25,724 bases of DNA from an uncultured Flavobacterium sp. (GCF_946481155.1 NZ_CAMLMK010000035.1:1-25724), one strand, 5' to 3'; positions 1 to 8,292 are shown, counted from the stretch's first letter. The notes: generated from the sequence alone by a model not told the origin. Translations and numbers: made by a program.

Positions 1-1512
1 GTAGATTTTGCCTTATTAAAAGATGGAAAACTAATTGAATTACACAAAGAAGAAGGCGGCGACGACAAGGGCGGATTTCAGGTAGGCGATATTTTTATTG
101 CCAAAATCAGAAAACCTGTTCCGGGACTTAACGCTGCGTTTGTAAACGTAGGCTTCGAGAAAGATGCATTCCTGCACTATCACGATTTAGGCCCCAACCT
201 CTCTTCTATGATGAAATTCATAAAACTTGTAAGCGCAGGTAAAATAAAAGATTTCTCCCTAAAAAACTTTCCTTTTGAACCGGAAATAAACAAGGATGGT
301 GCTATCAGCGACGTGCTGAGCGCCAATCAGTCTATTCTCGTTCAGGTAGTGAAGGAACCGATATCGACCAAAGGCCCAAGAATAAGCTCTGAGCTTTCCC
401 TGGCCGGAAGATATGTGGTTTTAGTTCCTTTTTCAGACAGGGTTTCGGTTTCACAGAAAATCGAATCCAAAGAAGAAAAAGACCGATTAAAACGACTGGT
501 TCAATCTATCAAGCCAAAAGGATTTGGTGTTATTGTTCGCACAGTAGCAGAAGGCAAAAAAGTGGCCGAACTGGACAAAGACCTGCAGAACCTGCTCGAC
601 AAATGGTCAGCAACCTGCAAAAGAATACCAACCGCACATCATCCGTCGCGAATTTTGGGCGAAGTCAACAAAGCTTCCTCCATCTTAAGAGACGTATTCA
701 ATGACACCTTCACAGGAATTTATGTCGATGATGAAGATTTGTATTATCAAACTAAGGACTATTTGCAAGAAATAGCACCTTCTAAAGTCTCAATTGTCAA
801 GCATTACCAATCAAGAGATCTACCTCTTTTTGAAAAGTACAATATAGAGCGACAAATAAAGACGTCTTTCGGAAAAACCGTATCTATGAGCAAAGGGGCT
901 TACCTTATCATAGAACATACCGAAGCTTTGCACGTTATCGATGTTAACAGCGGTAACCGATCCAACAAAGCAACGAATCAGGAAGACACCGCACTGGAAG
1001 TCAATATGATTGCTGCCGCAGAGATTGCGCGCCAATTACGACTTCGCGACATGGGCGGGATTATAGTTGTCGATTTTATAGACATGCAGAATCCTGAAAA
1101 CCGTAAGACACTTTACGATTTTCTGAAAGAGGAAATGAGTGACGACAAGGCGAAACATAAGATCTTGCCTCCTAGCAAATTTGGATTGATTCAAATTACT
1201 AGACAAAGAGTCAGACCCGAAGTGAATATCAAAACGAGAGAAGAAGACCCCAACAACGAAAACGGGGAAATCGAAGCTCCAATCCTGATAGTCGACAAGA
1301 TTAAGTCTGATCTTGAAAGAATTACCAAAGACCATAAAAAGGTTGTCTTAAACGCACACCCTTTTGTGGCAGCATACCTTACTAAAGGTTTTCCATCAAT
1401 ACGTTCAAATTGGTTTTTTGAACATAAAAAATGGGTGAAAATCATACCGCGTGACGCTTACACGTTCCTGGAATATCATTTCTTTGACAAACAGGGAAAT
1501 GAGGTTTCATAA
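1..1512 (+). CDS. rng: Ribonuclease G/E family endoribonuclease (5' end missing)
   Basis: Single-strand-specific endoribonuclease acting in the cytoplasm in rRNA maturation and mRNA decay. The reading frame is open from base 1, so the 5' end lies outside the window; the ATG at 208 is internal. An S1-type RNA-binding segment is visible first (GGFQVGDIFIAKI, then AAFVNVGFEKDAFLHY). The DNase I-like catalytic part follows, with the two expected metal-binding aspartates: HVIDVNSGNRS (Asp codon at 940) and IIVVDFIDM (Asp codon at 1072). ITRQRVRP follows, as in the family. There is no long C-terminal scaffold of the enterobacterial RNase E kind, so it resembles RNase G, the usual form in Bacteroidota. 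It converges with the T9SS gene on the other strand. Family assignment is firm; the choice of rng over rne rests on the short C-terminus. Confidence 0.95.
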   Translation, partial: VDFALLKDGKLIELHKEEGGDDKGGFQVGDIFIAKIRKPVPGLNAAFVNVGFEKDAFLHYHDLGPNLSSMMKFIKLVSAGKIKDFSLKNFPFEPEINKDGAISDVLSANQSILVQVVKEPISTKGPRISSELSLAGRYVVLVPFSDRVSVSQKIESKEEKDRLKRLVQSIKPKGFGVIVRTVAEGKKVAELDKDLQNLLDKWSATCKRIPTAHHPSRILGEVNKASSILRDVFNDTFTGIYVDDEDLYYQTKDYLQEIAPSKVSIVKHYQSRDLPLFEKYNIERQIKTSFGKTVSMSKGAYLIIEHTEALHVIDVNSGNRSNKATNQEDTALEVNMIAAAEIARQLRLRDMGGIIVVDFIDMQNPENRKTLYDFLKEEMSDDKAKHKILPPSKFGLIQITRQRVRPEVNIKTREEDPNNENGEIEAPILIVDKIKSDLERITKDHKKVVLNAHPFVAAYLTKGFPSIRSNWFFEHKKWVKIIPRDAYTFLEYHFFDKQGNEVS

Positions 1513-1520
1513 AAAACCAA

Positions 1521-1553
1521 AAACCGCCCGTTGCGAAACGAGGCGGTTTTTTT
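1521..1553. terminator. Bidirectional intrinsic terminator between rng and the LamG gene
   Basis: Eight-base-pair outer stem AAACCGCC/GGCGGTTT (1521-1528 with 1542-1549), with an inner CGTT/AACG stem closing a GCGA (GNRA-type) loop. A T run follows on the plus strand, and a T-rich run follows on the minus strand. It starts 8 bases after the rng stop codon and lies 20 bases from the end of the convergent gene, so it can serve both. A diverged copy lies at 7689-7726. Confidence 0.85.
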
Positions 1554-1573
1554 ATTTAATGCAACAGTCTGAA

Positions 1574-3835
1574 TTACTTTTTTATAAATTTTCCAACTCC
1601 AGTTTTATTATCATCGGTAATTACTTTTATAATATAAAACCCTGACTGTAAATTAGAAACATCCATTTTATTTTCAGCACTTTCTTTTACTAATTGCCCT
1701 TCCAGAGAATAAACCTCCATCCGATTTACCAATTCTTCGCTTTGCACATTCAGTATTGATGTAACTGGGTTCGGATACATTCTAAAAATGGTCGTAGCGC
1801 TAAAAGTGGTATTTCCCAATGTTGAATTAAATTCATAAACCCCCATATCTACAGTGTTCAATATCCTGTTGTTGCCTAATAAATCGGATATGGCAGTTGC
1901 GGGCACTTTTGTATTGTCTCCGGAATCAACCGCCGGTGAACCCGAACTTAATTGAAAATCTGAAATACCGGCAAATAAAGGATCTGTTGTAACGATATTT
2001 TGTTTAGTTGTTATTGCAGAAAAATTATCTGAATCTAAAGAGTTATAGGCAGCCATTGCATTCGGAAACGCATCAACAATTCTGTTTGCTGCTTTTGCCG
2101 TAGCATTACTCAATTCCTTATTATTCCAAAAAACACAATTATTAATTTCTCCATTCATTATTGCCGTCCCTCTTTTCTCAAAACCAATAGTCGCCCTGTT
2201 TACTAAAGCCGCATTTGTTCCTGTATCTAAATTATTGACATACGTATTATTCGTTAAAGTAGCATTTACTGTTGACGGGGCATTATAAGCCCTAAACCAA
2301 CCGGCGCTACCCGCATATCCTTTTGCCGTTCCGTTGTCCGTTGCTTTATTGTTTTCGAATAATGAATTATAAACAGCAACATTTAATGTAATATTTGCAT
2401 TTGTATAGGCATAGCAAGATGTTGCGTAAGTTGCCAGATTGTCCTTAAACTCGCAATTCTGAACATTCAGACTGGATGTGGCGGTAGTATTATATTCACC
2501 AAATATACCTGCAGCGGCATTTAGGCTCACATTGTTTCTGAAAACGCAATTTTTCACCGTAATGTTTGCCACATTAGCTGCCTTTACTACAGCTGCTCCG
2601 GATTTATCAGCCGTTGCCGTGCCATTTGCATGTGCATTAGAAAATACCAGTCCGTCTAAGGTTATATTATTTGCATTAGCTTTTACCAAATGATAGGAAT
2701 TGTCATCCCTTAAAGTATTTGAAAAAGATAATGTTGCATCGTCATTTCCTAATAAATCCCCGGACAATACAGTCTGGTTTACTCGCCAGTTTCTTTGCGA
2801 CAATTGGGTTTCCGTGCCATTAAAACCTCCATAAACCGTAATTCCCGAAGGTATGGCAAAAGAAGCATTTCTGTCAGAGGCATGTGGCTTGTAAATACCT
2901 GCAGCGATCCAGATATCCTGACTGGTAACTGCGCTTAATGCGGATTGCAAGCTGGTATAAGCATTAGCCCAGGACGAGCCGTTATTAGCACCAGTGGCGC
3001 CTGCGTTTACATAAAAACGAGTCAGAGAGCTCTCAAGAAACAGGCTGTTTATATTGGCGTTCGTAAGGTTGTTCCCTTTGTAAATACGAATGTCATCAAT
3101 TGCATCAGAGTAATTATTTGTAGCTGTTAAATTTCCTAATCTGTTATTTCCTATGGTAACAGGAACATTTGGAAACGTATCCGGTTCATTAGCCCAGCCT
3201 GTTGAATAGGTAGGTTTATTGTGCAGATAAGTGTTTACTAAAACATTATCGATGTATATTTTATATTCATTTTCCAGCATCCAATAGCTTCCCTGCCAGA
3301 AATAAACCCTGCTTTTAATGCCTATCACAATATGATGCCAATTATTATCTGCTATGTTAGTCGGCGAAGTCGTGTCATAATATCCCATGTAACCGGTAAC
3401 TGTTGTCCCGGAAGTATTCTGATAATTAAAGCGATAGTTACAATAAAGCCCAATTTTCCCATTTCTTAAATAAGCATACCAGCCTTTTTGAGTAGATGTA
3501 TTACCGGCACCTGTTCTTTCTGTCTGATCAATGATTGTACGGATATTAGCGTCGTTTGTACCAGTTTTCACCCAAAAACTAATGCTCATCTGGCTCAATC
3601 CCTGAAGACTGTTTCTTTGCAGATAGTCGCCTCCCGGGGCAACAGCATTATTAGGCCCACTGAACCGGTCAGCAATAGTGGTCATTGAAGTTCCCGTTCG
3701 GGTTAAATGATTTCCTCCATTTGAATCACTTAATGATCCGTTTGTAAAACTGTAATGCCCGTCTAATCCTGCAGTTGGAATTTGTGCAAAAGCACCAATA
3801 TAGAAAAATAGAGTTAAAAGTAAAATTGCTCTCAT
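1574..3835 (-). CDS. Secreted LamG/beta-helix protein with T9SS type A sorting domain
   Basis: A 753-residue exported protein. A signal peptide is clear (MRAILLLTLFFYIGAFAQ). Residues about 20-270 look like a LamG/concanavalin A-like jelly-roll domain (SISFWVKTG, NWHHIVIGI, YIDNVLVNT, IDDIRIYKG). From about 274 (FYVNAGATGANNGSSWANA) to about 665 the protein has the short Asn-rich repeats of a right-handed parallel beta-helix (pectin lyase-like fold, choice-of-anchor Q style). The last 70 or so residues (MYPNPVTSILNVQ ... LQSGFYIIKV ... KFIKK) are a T9SS type A sorting domain, so it should cross the outer membrane by type IX secretion and stay at the surface or be released. Substrate is unknown; carbohydrate binding or cleavage is only inference. 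It lies 96 bases downstream of a LytTR regulator gene, with a terminator between them. Confidence 0.88.
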   Translation of the reverse strand: MRAILLLTLFFYIGAFAQIPTAGLDGHYSFTNGSLSDSNGGNHLTRTGTSMTTIADRFSGPNNAVAPGGDYLQRNSLQGLSQMSISFWVKTGTNDANIRTIIDQTERTGAGNTSTQKGWYAYLRNGKIGLYCNYRFNYQNTSGTTVTGYMGYYDTTSPTNIADNNWHHIVIGIKSRVYFWQGSYWMLENEYKIYIDNVLVNTYLHNKPTYSTGWANEPDTFPNVPVTIGNNRLGNLTATNNYSDAIDDIRIYKGNNLTNANINSLFLESSLTRFYVNAGATGANNGSSWANAYTSLQSALSAVTSQDIWIAAGIYKPHASDRNASFAIPSGITVYGGFNGTETQLSQRNWRVNQTVLSGDLLGNDDATLSFSNTLRDDNSYHLVKANANNITLDGLVFSNAHANGTATADKSGAAVVKAANVANITVKNCVFRNNVSLNAAAGIFGEYNTTATSSLNVQNCEFKDNLATYATSCYAYTNANITLNVAVYNSLFENNKATDNGTAKGYAGSAGWFRAYNAPSTVNATLTNNTYVNNLDTGTNAALVNRATIGFEKRGTAIMNGEINNCVFWNNKELSNATAKAANRIVDAFPNAMAAYNSLDSDNFSAITTKQNIVTTDPLFAGISDFQLSSGSPAVDSGDNTKVPATAISDLLGNNRILNTVDMGVYEFNSTLGNTTFSATTIFRMYPNPVTSILNVQSEELVNRMEVYSLEGQLVKESAENKMDVSNLQSGFYIIKVITDDNKTGVGKFIKK

Positions 3836-3873
3836 AATATATGTTTTATAATTTTGAGAGTAAATGTCACCAT

Positions 3874-3900
3874 AAAAAAAGCCGCTCTTTAAAGCGACTT
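3874..3900 (-). terminator. Intrinsic terminator after the response regulator gene
   Basis: Read on the minus strand: stem AAGTCGCT/AGCGGCTT (eight pairs, one of them G-U), a six-base loop and a run of seven T (plus-strand A at 3874-3880). It lies 31 bases after the regulator stop codon and should end the sensor kinase-regulator transcript before the LamG gene. Confidence 0.8.
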
Positions 3901-3931
3901 TCCGAAACCCTTTTTTGACTTTCTGAAGCCT

Positions 3932-4684
3932 TTATCCTATATTTTGAACAATAGTTAAAAATTCTTCTTTTTTATCGTTTGCTATCGAAACGGACTTATC
4001 ATTATCCATTATAATATAGCCGCCATCTTTTTTTATATATTCTTTAATGTATTTTAAATTGATAAGATACGAGCGATGGGGTTTATAAAAGTTGGGTTGG
4101 ATTTCTAATAAATCAACAAAATGACGCAAAGGTTTACAAACCAGCATTTCCGTTTCTTTTACCGTGGTTACTTTTGTATACATTCCATCCGCTTCAAAGA
4201 GAATGATATCTTCAAAATTCACGAATTTAAAGCCGTCTGCAAATGGCAAACCTATCTTATTGAAGTTTGAAGTTTTCAGGCTTTTCTTCAACTCTTCCAG
4301 TTTTAAGCTTATATCTGATTTTCCGATTTGTTGAATTGCTTTCTCGACCGCTTCCTTTACTGTTTCCACCCGCAACGGCTTTAACAAATAATCGATAGCA
4401 GAAAGCTGGAACGCTTTTATCGCAAATTCGCTATAAGCCGTGGTGAATATAATTTCAAAATTAACGGCTTCTTTACTGATAAAATTCAGGATTTCCAAAC
4501 CCGAATGTTCAGGCATCTCAATATCCAGAAAAACAATTTGTGGCCTATGCTCTTTTATTAGGGCTACTCCGGAAAGCAGGTCTTCCGCTTCAATAACACT
4601 TGTGATTTTTGAACAATTTTCTGCTATTAAAATACGAAGCAGGTTTCTCGCTTTTCTTTCGTCATCTATTATTATTGCCTTCAT
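3932..4684 (-). CDS. LytTR-family DNA-binding response regulator
   Basis: A 250-residue two-component regulator. The receiver domain (about 1-120) has the acidic pair Asp7/Asp8, the phosphoacceptor Asp54 (VFLDIEMPEHSG), the TT at 81-82 (IIFTTAYSEFAIKAF) and Lys102 (DYLLKPL). A LytTR DNA-binding domain fills the C-terminal half (IGLPFADGFKFVNFEDIILF, FYKPHRSYLINLKYIKEY). The start ATG lies 3 bases after the stop codon of the sensor kinase, so the two are co-transcribed and probably translationally coupled. LytTR proteins usually bind direct repeats; no clear pair was found in the window, so its targets are not known. The LamG/T9SS gene just downstream is a possible but unproven target. Confidence 0.95.
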   Translation of the reverse strand: MKAIIIDDERKARNLLRILIAENCSKITSVIEAEDLLSGVALIKEHRPQIVFLDIEMPEHSGLEILNFISKEAVNFEIIFTTAYSEFAIKAFQLSAIDYLLKPLRVETVKEAVEKAIQQIGKSDISLKLEELKKSLKTSNFNKIGLPFADGFKFVNFEDIILFEADGMYTKVTTVKETEMLVCKPLRHFVDLLEIQPNFYKPHRSYLINLKYIKEYIKKDGGYIIMDNDKSVSIANDKKEEFLTIVQNIG

Positions 4685-4687
4685 GTT

Positions 4688-7600
4688 TTAATTTAGTATT
4701 GGAATTAATAAAGTTACTTTAGTCCCGATGGCATTCTTATCATCATTGACTAAATCATCGATTGTCACTCCTATTTTTCGTTCCCGTCCAAAATTCAATA
4801 AATCTAATCGATGCTGAGTGGCTTCCGTTGCGAAAGATCTGTGGTTTACATTTCTTAATTGCGCTGCTTTTTCCCGACCTATCCCATTATCCAGAATTAT
4901 GCATCTAAGCATTTTCTCTTCTTTTAGAAGTTCAAAATTAATGCTCAGATTTCTATTGTCTTTTTTGTGCAGCAACCCGTGTTTTATGGCATTTTCAACA
5001 TAAGGCTGAATAAGCATTGTGGGTATCTTTATCTCTTCATTGCTTATTGAGCTTGTAATCGTATAACTGAATTTATCTTCAAATCTTAACTTCTCCAGCT
5101 GAAGATAAGTATCTAAACACTCGATTTCTTCTCTTAAGGAAATATATCCTTTTGAACTATGTTCCAAATAAGCTCTTATTAAATCCGCAAATTTTGCCAA
5201 ATAAGAACCTGCCAGATTCTTCTCGTTTAAAACAATATATTCCTGAATTGAATTTAATGCATTGAATATAAAATGCGGATTCATCTGCGACTTTAAATTC
5301 TCTAATTTAAGTATTGCCAATTCATTCTCGAACTTAGCTTTCTTTAAAGCTAATTCTTTTTCTTTCTCCTTGACTGCGAGTTTGTTTCTATAGAATAAAA
5401 TCAGCAAACCAAATGAAATAAGAAGTAAACCGGATATGAACCACCACTTTTTCCAATAAGGCTGATTGATCTGAAAATCAACCTTGGTAGAAACATACTC
5501 GTTTTCACTACTGCTTTTTGCCCGGATCTCAAAACTATAATCTCTCGACGGAAGGCTGTTGAAATTTACAAAATTTACATTCTTATCTAAGGGAATCCAA
5601 TTGTCATTTAATCCCTGGAGTCGGTATTCAAATAACAATTCATCATTTGGATAAAATCCGTTACTGTGAAAAGTGAATTTAATCCTGTTTTTATAATATG
5701 GCAACGAATACTTCTCTTGAACTATGGTATCTTTCTCATTTATGGCAATTGATTTTATATAAATCTCCTTCAAATGATATCTTTTTGGCCTGACAGTCTT
5801 ATCGATTTCAAAAAAATGCTCTTGCGTTGCCAAAAGGATCGTTTTGTCATTTACGATTATACCTTTACTGTTGCCAACTGAATTACCATTATTTATTACT
5901 GAAGACCTGAACTCATTGGTATTTGCATCCAACACCTGGATACCTTTGTCCGTCACGATCCACAAGTCATCACCGTCACTTTTTATTTCCTGAATAACAT
6001 TTGATTTTAATCCAGAACCCGCATCGAAATTTTGCACAAACTGATTATTCTTATATCCTAAAATCCCATTGCTAAAAGTGGCAATCCAGATAATACCGTT
6101 ATCCGTTTGGCAGATGTCTTTTGCGATTACGTTTTTGCTTTTATATTGTAGCGATTTAAAACTGTAATCCTGCTCATACACTACTAAATCATCTACATAG
6201 GACACATAAATCCGCTTAAATTTTTTATCATAAAAAGCTCTGTAGGCCCTGCTCGCATTTAATTTTTTGGAAAAAACAACAGCATCGTGTTCGTATTTTA
6301 AAATGGCAGCCTTATCAAAGCCACAATAAATGATCTGATTTGAATTATCTATTCTATGCAAATCCTTAGCATTGAAAAACGAATTCGATTCTTTGATTTT
6401 TCTTGTGCCTACATTGTAAGTATACGAACTGTTTTCGGTACTGATGAGAAGAACATTTTGCTCTTTTAAATACAGAAGCTCAGATATTTTCCTTTTATTA
6501 TTAAGCTTAATTTCCTGTTTTTCATTATTTCTTAAGTCTGTAATATATAAATTTCCTTTTGTTGTGCCTACTGCAATTTTTGTATCGTCTATCTTTTCAA
6601 CTACTGAAATATTATCGTTGTCTACAATATTTCTATAGTTTTTTACTTGTAACTCAGGTATTATAAAAACGCCATTATTTAAAGTTGAAACCCATACCGT
6701 TTCATTTCTGTCTGATATGATCCTGGTGATAAAATCATCTTTTAAAAAAACAGCCTCTTCCAAAAACCGGTTATTCTTTTCTTCAATTTTTATAATGCCT
6801 GCGGAAGTACAAAACCATAGAAAATTGTCTAGTTCAGAAACAGCTATTATCCTCTGGTTTTTTATTTTATTTGGCAATAAAACCTCAATAAGCCGTTTGT
6901 TGCTTATTTTAAAAAATCGGTTTTGATTTAAAAGATTGTCATAGGTAATTAAAAACAGGTTTTGCCCATATTCAAAAAATTTCGGAAAAGTGGCACTCCC
7001 AAAATCTTCTATTTTATCGTTTACGGCCAATTGTATCTTTGAACCTGCAAGCGAAAAAATCTCATCATCAATCGTAAAGTATATTTTATCCCTAAACTTG
7101 AAAGGAGCGCGGACAATATGTGATTCCTTTCCGCTCTGTTTCAGTAAATTCGTCCTTTTTTTAGTTTTTAAATCGACTGCTAAAATTAACCCGGTACTAA
7201 AAACAAGTAGTTTATCTTTTAAAAAAACGAATTCTGCGAGTTCCCCTTTAAGCTCATTTTTTAAATCCAAAAACAGCTCTAACTTGTCGTTTTTAAGATT
7301 AAAAAACTGACCTGAAATATTATTGCACCATAATTGGTTCTGATTGTCAAATTTTAATCCGAAGACGGAGAGCCCTCTTTTATTTACATTGGTATACGAT
7401 TGGTAGTCTTTCCCGTCAAAACGATATAATCCTTTATCCGCAGCCAACCATACAAAACCTTTGCTGTCTTCGATTATGTCGTAAAACTCAACGTCCGGCA
7501 ACCCATCCTTTTCCGCTAACTTTATGGTAATAGGATCCTGCGCAAAAAGTAGGTTTACCATTGCAAGGAGAAAAAGACTGTATAAGGATTTACTGTTCAA
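4688..7600 (-). CDS. LytS-type sensor histidine kinase with periplasmic propeller and Y_Y_Y domain
   Basis: A 970-residue membrane kinase. An N-terminal signal sequence (cleavage near LLFAQ) precedes a periplasmic two-component-regulator propeller (first repeat EFYDIIEDSKGFVWLAADKG; later blades WFCTSAGIIKI, VWVSTLNNGVF, IWIATFSNGILGY, LWIVTDKGIQV). A Y_Y_Y domain follows (about 640-710, FEYRLQGLNDNWIPL). A single membrane helix (about 716-738) and a coiled linker lead to a His_kinase domain with acceptor His776 in NPHFIFNAL and an HATPase part (PYVENAIKHG, DNGIG). The start codon is TTG: no in-frame ATG lies between the upstream stop and the signal peptide, and the next ATG (codon 14) would cut the signal peptide in half. 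It is paired with the LytTR regulator 3 bases downstream. The ligand sensed is unknown. Confidence 0.93.
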   Translation of the reverse strand: MNSKSLYSLFLLAMVNLLFAQDPITIKLAEKDGLPDVEFYDIIEDSKGFVWLAADKGLYRFDGKDYQSYTNVNKRGLSVFGLKFDNQNQLWCNNISGQFFNLKNDKLELFLDLKNELKGELAEFVFLKDKLLVFSTGLILAVDLKTKKRTNLLKQSGKESHIVRAPFKFRDKIYFTIDDEIFSLAGSKIQLAVNDKIEDFGSATFPKFFEYGQNLFLITYDNLLNQNRFFKISNKRLIEVLLPNKIKNQRIIAVSELDNFLWFCTSAGIIKIEEKNNRFLEEAVFLKDDFITRIISDRNETVWVSTLNNGVFIIPELQVKNYRNIVDNDNISVVEKIDDTKIAVGTTKGNLYITDLRNNEKQEIKLNNKRKISELLYLKEQNVLLISTENSSYTYNVGTRKIKESNSFFNAKDLHRIDNSNQIIYCGFDKAAILKYEHDAVVFSKKLNASRAYRAFYDKKFKRIYVSYVDDLVVYEQDYSFKSLQYKSKNVIAKDICQTDNGIIWIATFSNGILGYKNNQFVQNFDAGSGLKSNVIQEIKSDGDDLWIVTDKGIQVLDANTNEFRSSVINNGNSVGNSKGIIVNDKTILLATQEHFFEIDKTVRPKRYHLKEIYIKSIAINEKDTIVQEKYSLPYYKNRIKFTFHSNGFYPNDELLFEYRLQGLNDNWIPLDKNVNFVNFNSLPSRDYSFEIRAKSSSENEYVSTKVDFQINQPYWKKWWFISGLLLISFGLLILFYRNKLAVKEKEKELALKKAKFENELAILKLENLKSQMNPHFIFNALNSIQEYIVLNEKNLAGSYLAKFADLIRAYLEHSSKGYISLREEIECLDTYLQLEKLRFEDKFSYTITSSISNEEIKIPTMLIQPYVENAIKHGLLHKKDNRNLSINFELLKEEKMLRCIILDNGIGREKAAQLRNVNHRSFATEATQHRLDLLNFGRERKIGVTIDDLVNDDKNAIGTKVTLLIPILN

Positions 7601-7605
7601 TGACC

Positions 7606-7613
7606 CAAAAATA
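7606..7613 (-). promoter_or_regulatory. Candidate -7 box of the sensor kinase gene
   Basis: TATTTTTG on the minus strand fits the Bacteroidota -7 consensus TAnnTTTG. It ends only 5 bases before the TTG start, which would give an almost leaderless transcript. A TTG -33 element at the usual 17-20 base spacing is not present, so this is weak. Confidence 0.35.
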
Positions 7614-7652
7614 GCCTTTTGCTTCCAAAGAAATTAATATCTGTTTCTGAAA

Positions 7653-7677
7653 TATAGTTTTGACTTTCTAAACTATA
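7653..7677. promoter_or_regulatory. Perfect 8-bp inverted repeat upstream of the sensor kinase
   Basis: TATAGTTT, 9 bases, AAACTATA (7653-7660 and 7670-7677) is an exact dyad centred about 65 bases upstream of the kinase start. It has no T run after it in either direction, so a protein-binding site is more likely than a terminator. LytTR proteins normally use direct repeats, so autoregulation by the downstream regulator is not supported by its shape. Confidence 0.4.
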
Positions 7678-7687
7678 CCCTCTCAAA

Positions 7688-7726
7688 GCCAAAAACCACC
7701 CGTTGTGAGATGAGACGATTTTTTAT
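7688..7726 (-). terminator. Diverged terminator copy after tadA and its 3' RNA element
   Basis: This stretch aligns without gaps, up to the T run, to the rng terminator at 1517, with six differences, all transitions. On the plus strand the outer stem is broken at three positions. On the minus strand the same changes give AAATCGTC/GGTGGTTT, in which all eight pairs remain possible using three G-U wobbles, followed by five T. It therefore still looks usable for transcription coming from tadA. Confidence 0.6.
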
Positions 7727-7734
7727 GCTATTTT

Positions 7735-7838
7735 CTCAGGAGCTGTTTCCCGCTATCCACTCTATCTTTTTGCCAGAGTCAGAGCTTTAAATTCAATTCC
7801 GGTTAAGGCAAAAAGGATGCCGTTACTATCGGGGCTAG
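7735..7838 (-). ncRNA. Structured 3' RNA element, Flavo-1-like
   Basis: Directly after the tadA stop codon the minus strand begins CTAGCCCCGAT and ends near AGCGGGAAACAGCTCC. From memory these ends resemble the Flavo-1 RNA motif found in intergenic regions of Flavobacteria; this was not searched. Internal pairing is visible: a 9-base-pair perfect stem CTTTTTGCC/GGCAAAAAG (plus-strand 7807-7815 and 7766-7774) and a closing CCCG/CGGG pair (7830-7833 and 7749-7752). A terminator follows 8 bases downstream. The element could be released from the tadA mRNA or act in cis. Its function is unknown. Confidence 0.55.
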
Positions 7839-8279
7839 TTACCTTCGCGTCCTAAAAAACTCCTTCATTAAATTTCCGCATTCTTCTTCCATCACACCGC
7901 TCACCACGACCGTTTTCGGGTGCAATTGCGTACCCATTTTCATAAATCCGCGATGTTCATCCCTCGCTCCGAAAACAATTTTAGTGATCTGTGACCAGTA
8001 TAAGGCGCCGGCACACATCTGACATGGCTCGAGCGTTACGTATAGCGTACAGTCTTTCAAATATTTTCCGCCCAAAAAATTGGCTGAAGCCGTTATGGCC
8101 TGCATTTCGGCATGAGCTGTCACATCGTTCAGCAGCTCTGTTAGATTGTGGGTTCTCGCAATAACCCGATTGTTAACTACTACTAGGGCGCCAACAGGAA
8201 TCTCTCCTTTTTCAAAAGCAGTTTCAGCCTCCACAAGGGCCTTCTTCATAAAATATTCGTCAGTGAAAATATTTTCCAT
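7839..8279 (-). CDS. tadA: tRNA-specific adenosine deaminase
   Basis: Converts adenosine 34 to inosine in tRNA-Arg(ACG), allowing wobble decoding. At 146 residues it has the usual size. The cytidine/deoxycytidylate deaminase zinc site is complete: His56-Ala57-Glu58 (THAEMQAI region) and Pro85-Cys86-x-x-Cys89 (LEPCQMCAGALYW). The FMKMGTQLHP and EFFRTRR ends match bacterial TadA. The ATG start at 8279 puts the family N-terminus (DEYFMKKALVEA) in place. Upstream is a T9SS gene closed by its own hairpin, so tadA probably has its own promoter. A related guanine or cytosine deaminase is possible but less likely from the motif context. Confidence 0.93.
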   Translation of the reverse strand: MENIFTDEYFMKKALVEAETAFEKGEIPVGALVVVNNRVIARTHNLTELLNDVTAHAEMQAITASANFLGGKYLKDCTLYVTLEPCQMCAGALYWSQITKIVFGARDEHRGFMKMGTQLHPKTVVVSGVMEEECGNLMKEFFRTRR

Positions 8280-8284
8280 GGAAA

Positions 8285-8292
8285 CAAAAATA
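8285..8292 (-). promoter_or_regulatory. Candidate -7 box of tadA
   Basis: TATTTTTG on the minus strand, a match to TAnnTTTG, ends 5 bases before the tadA ATG. The box and its distance from the start are the same as for the sensor kinase. A TTG lies 29 bases upstream, too far for a normal -33 element. Confidence 0.35.
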
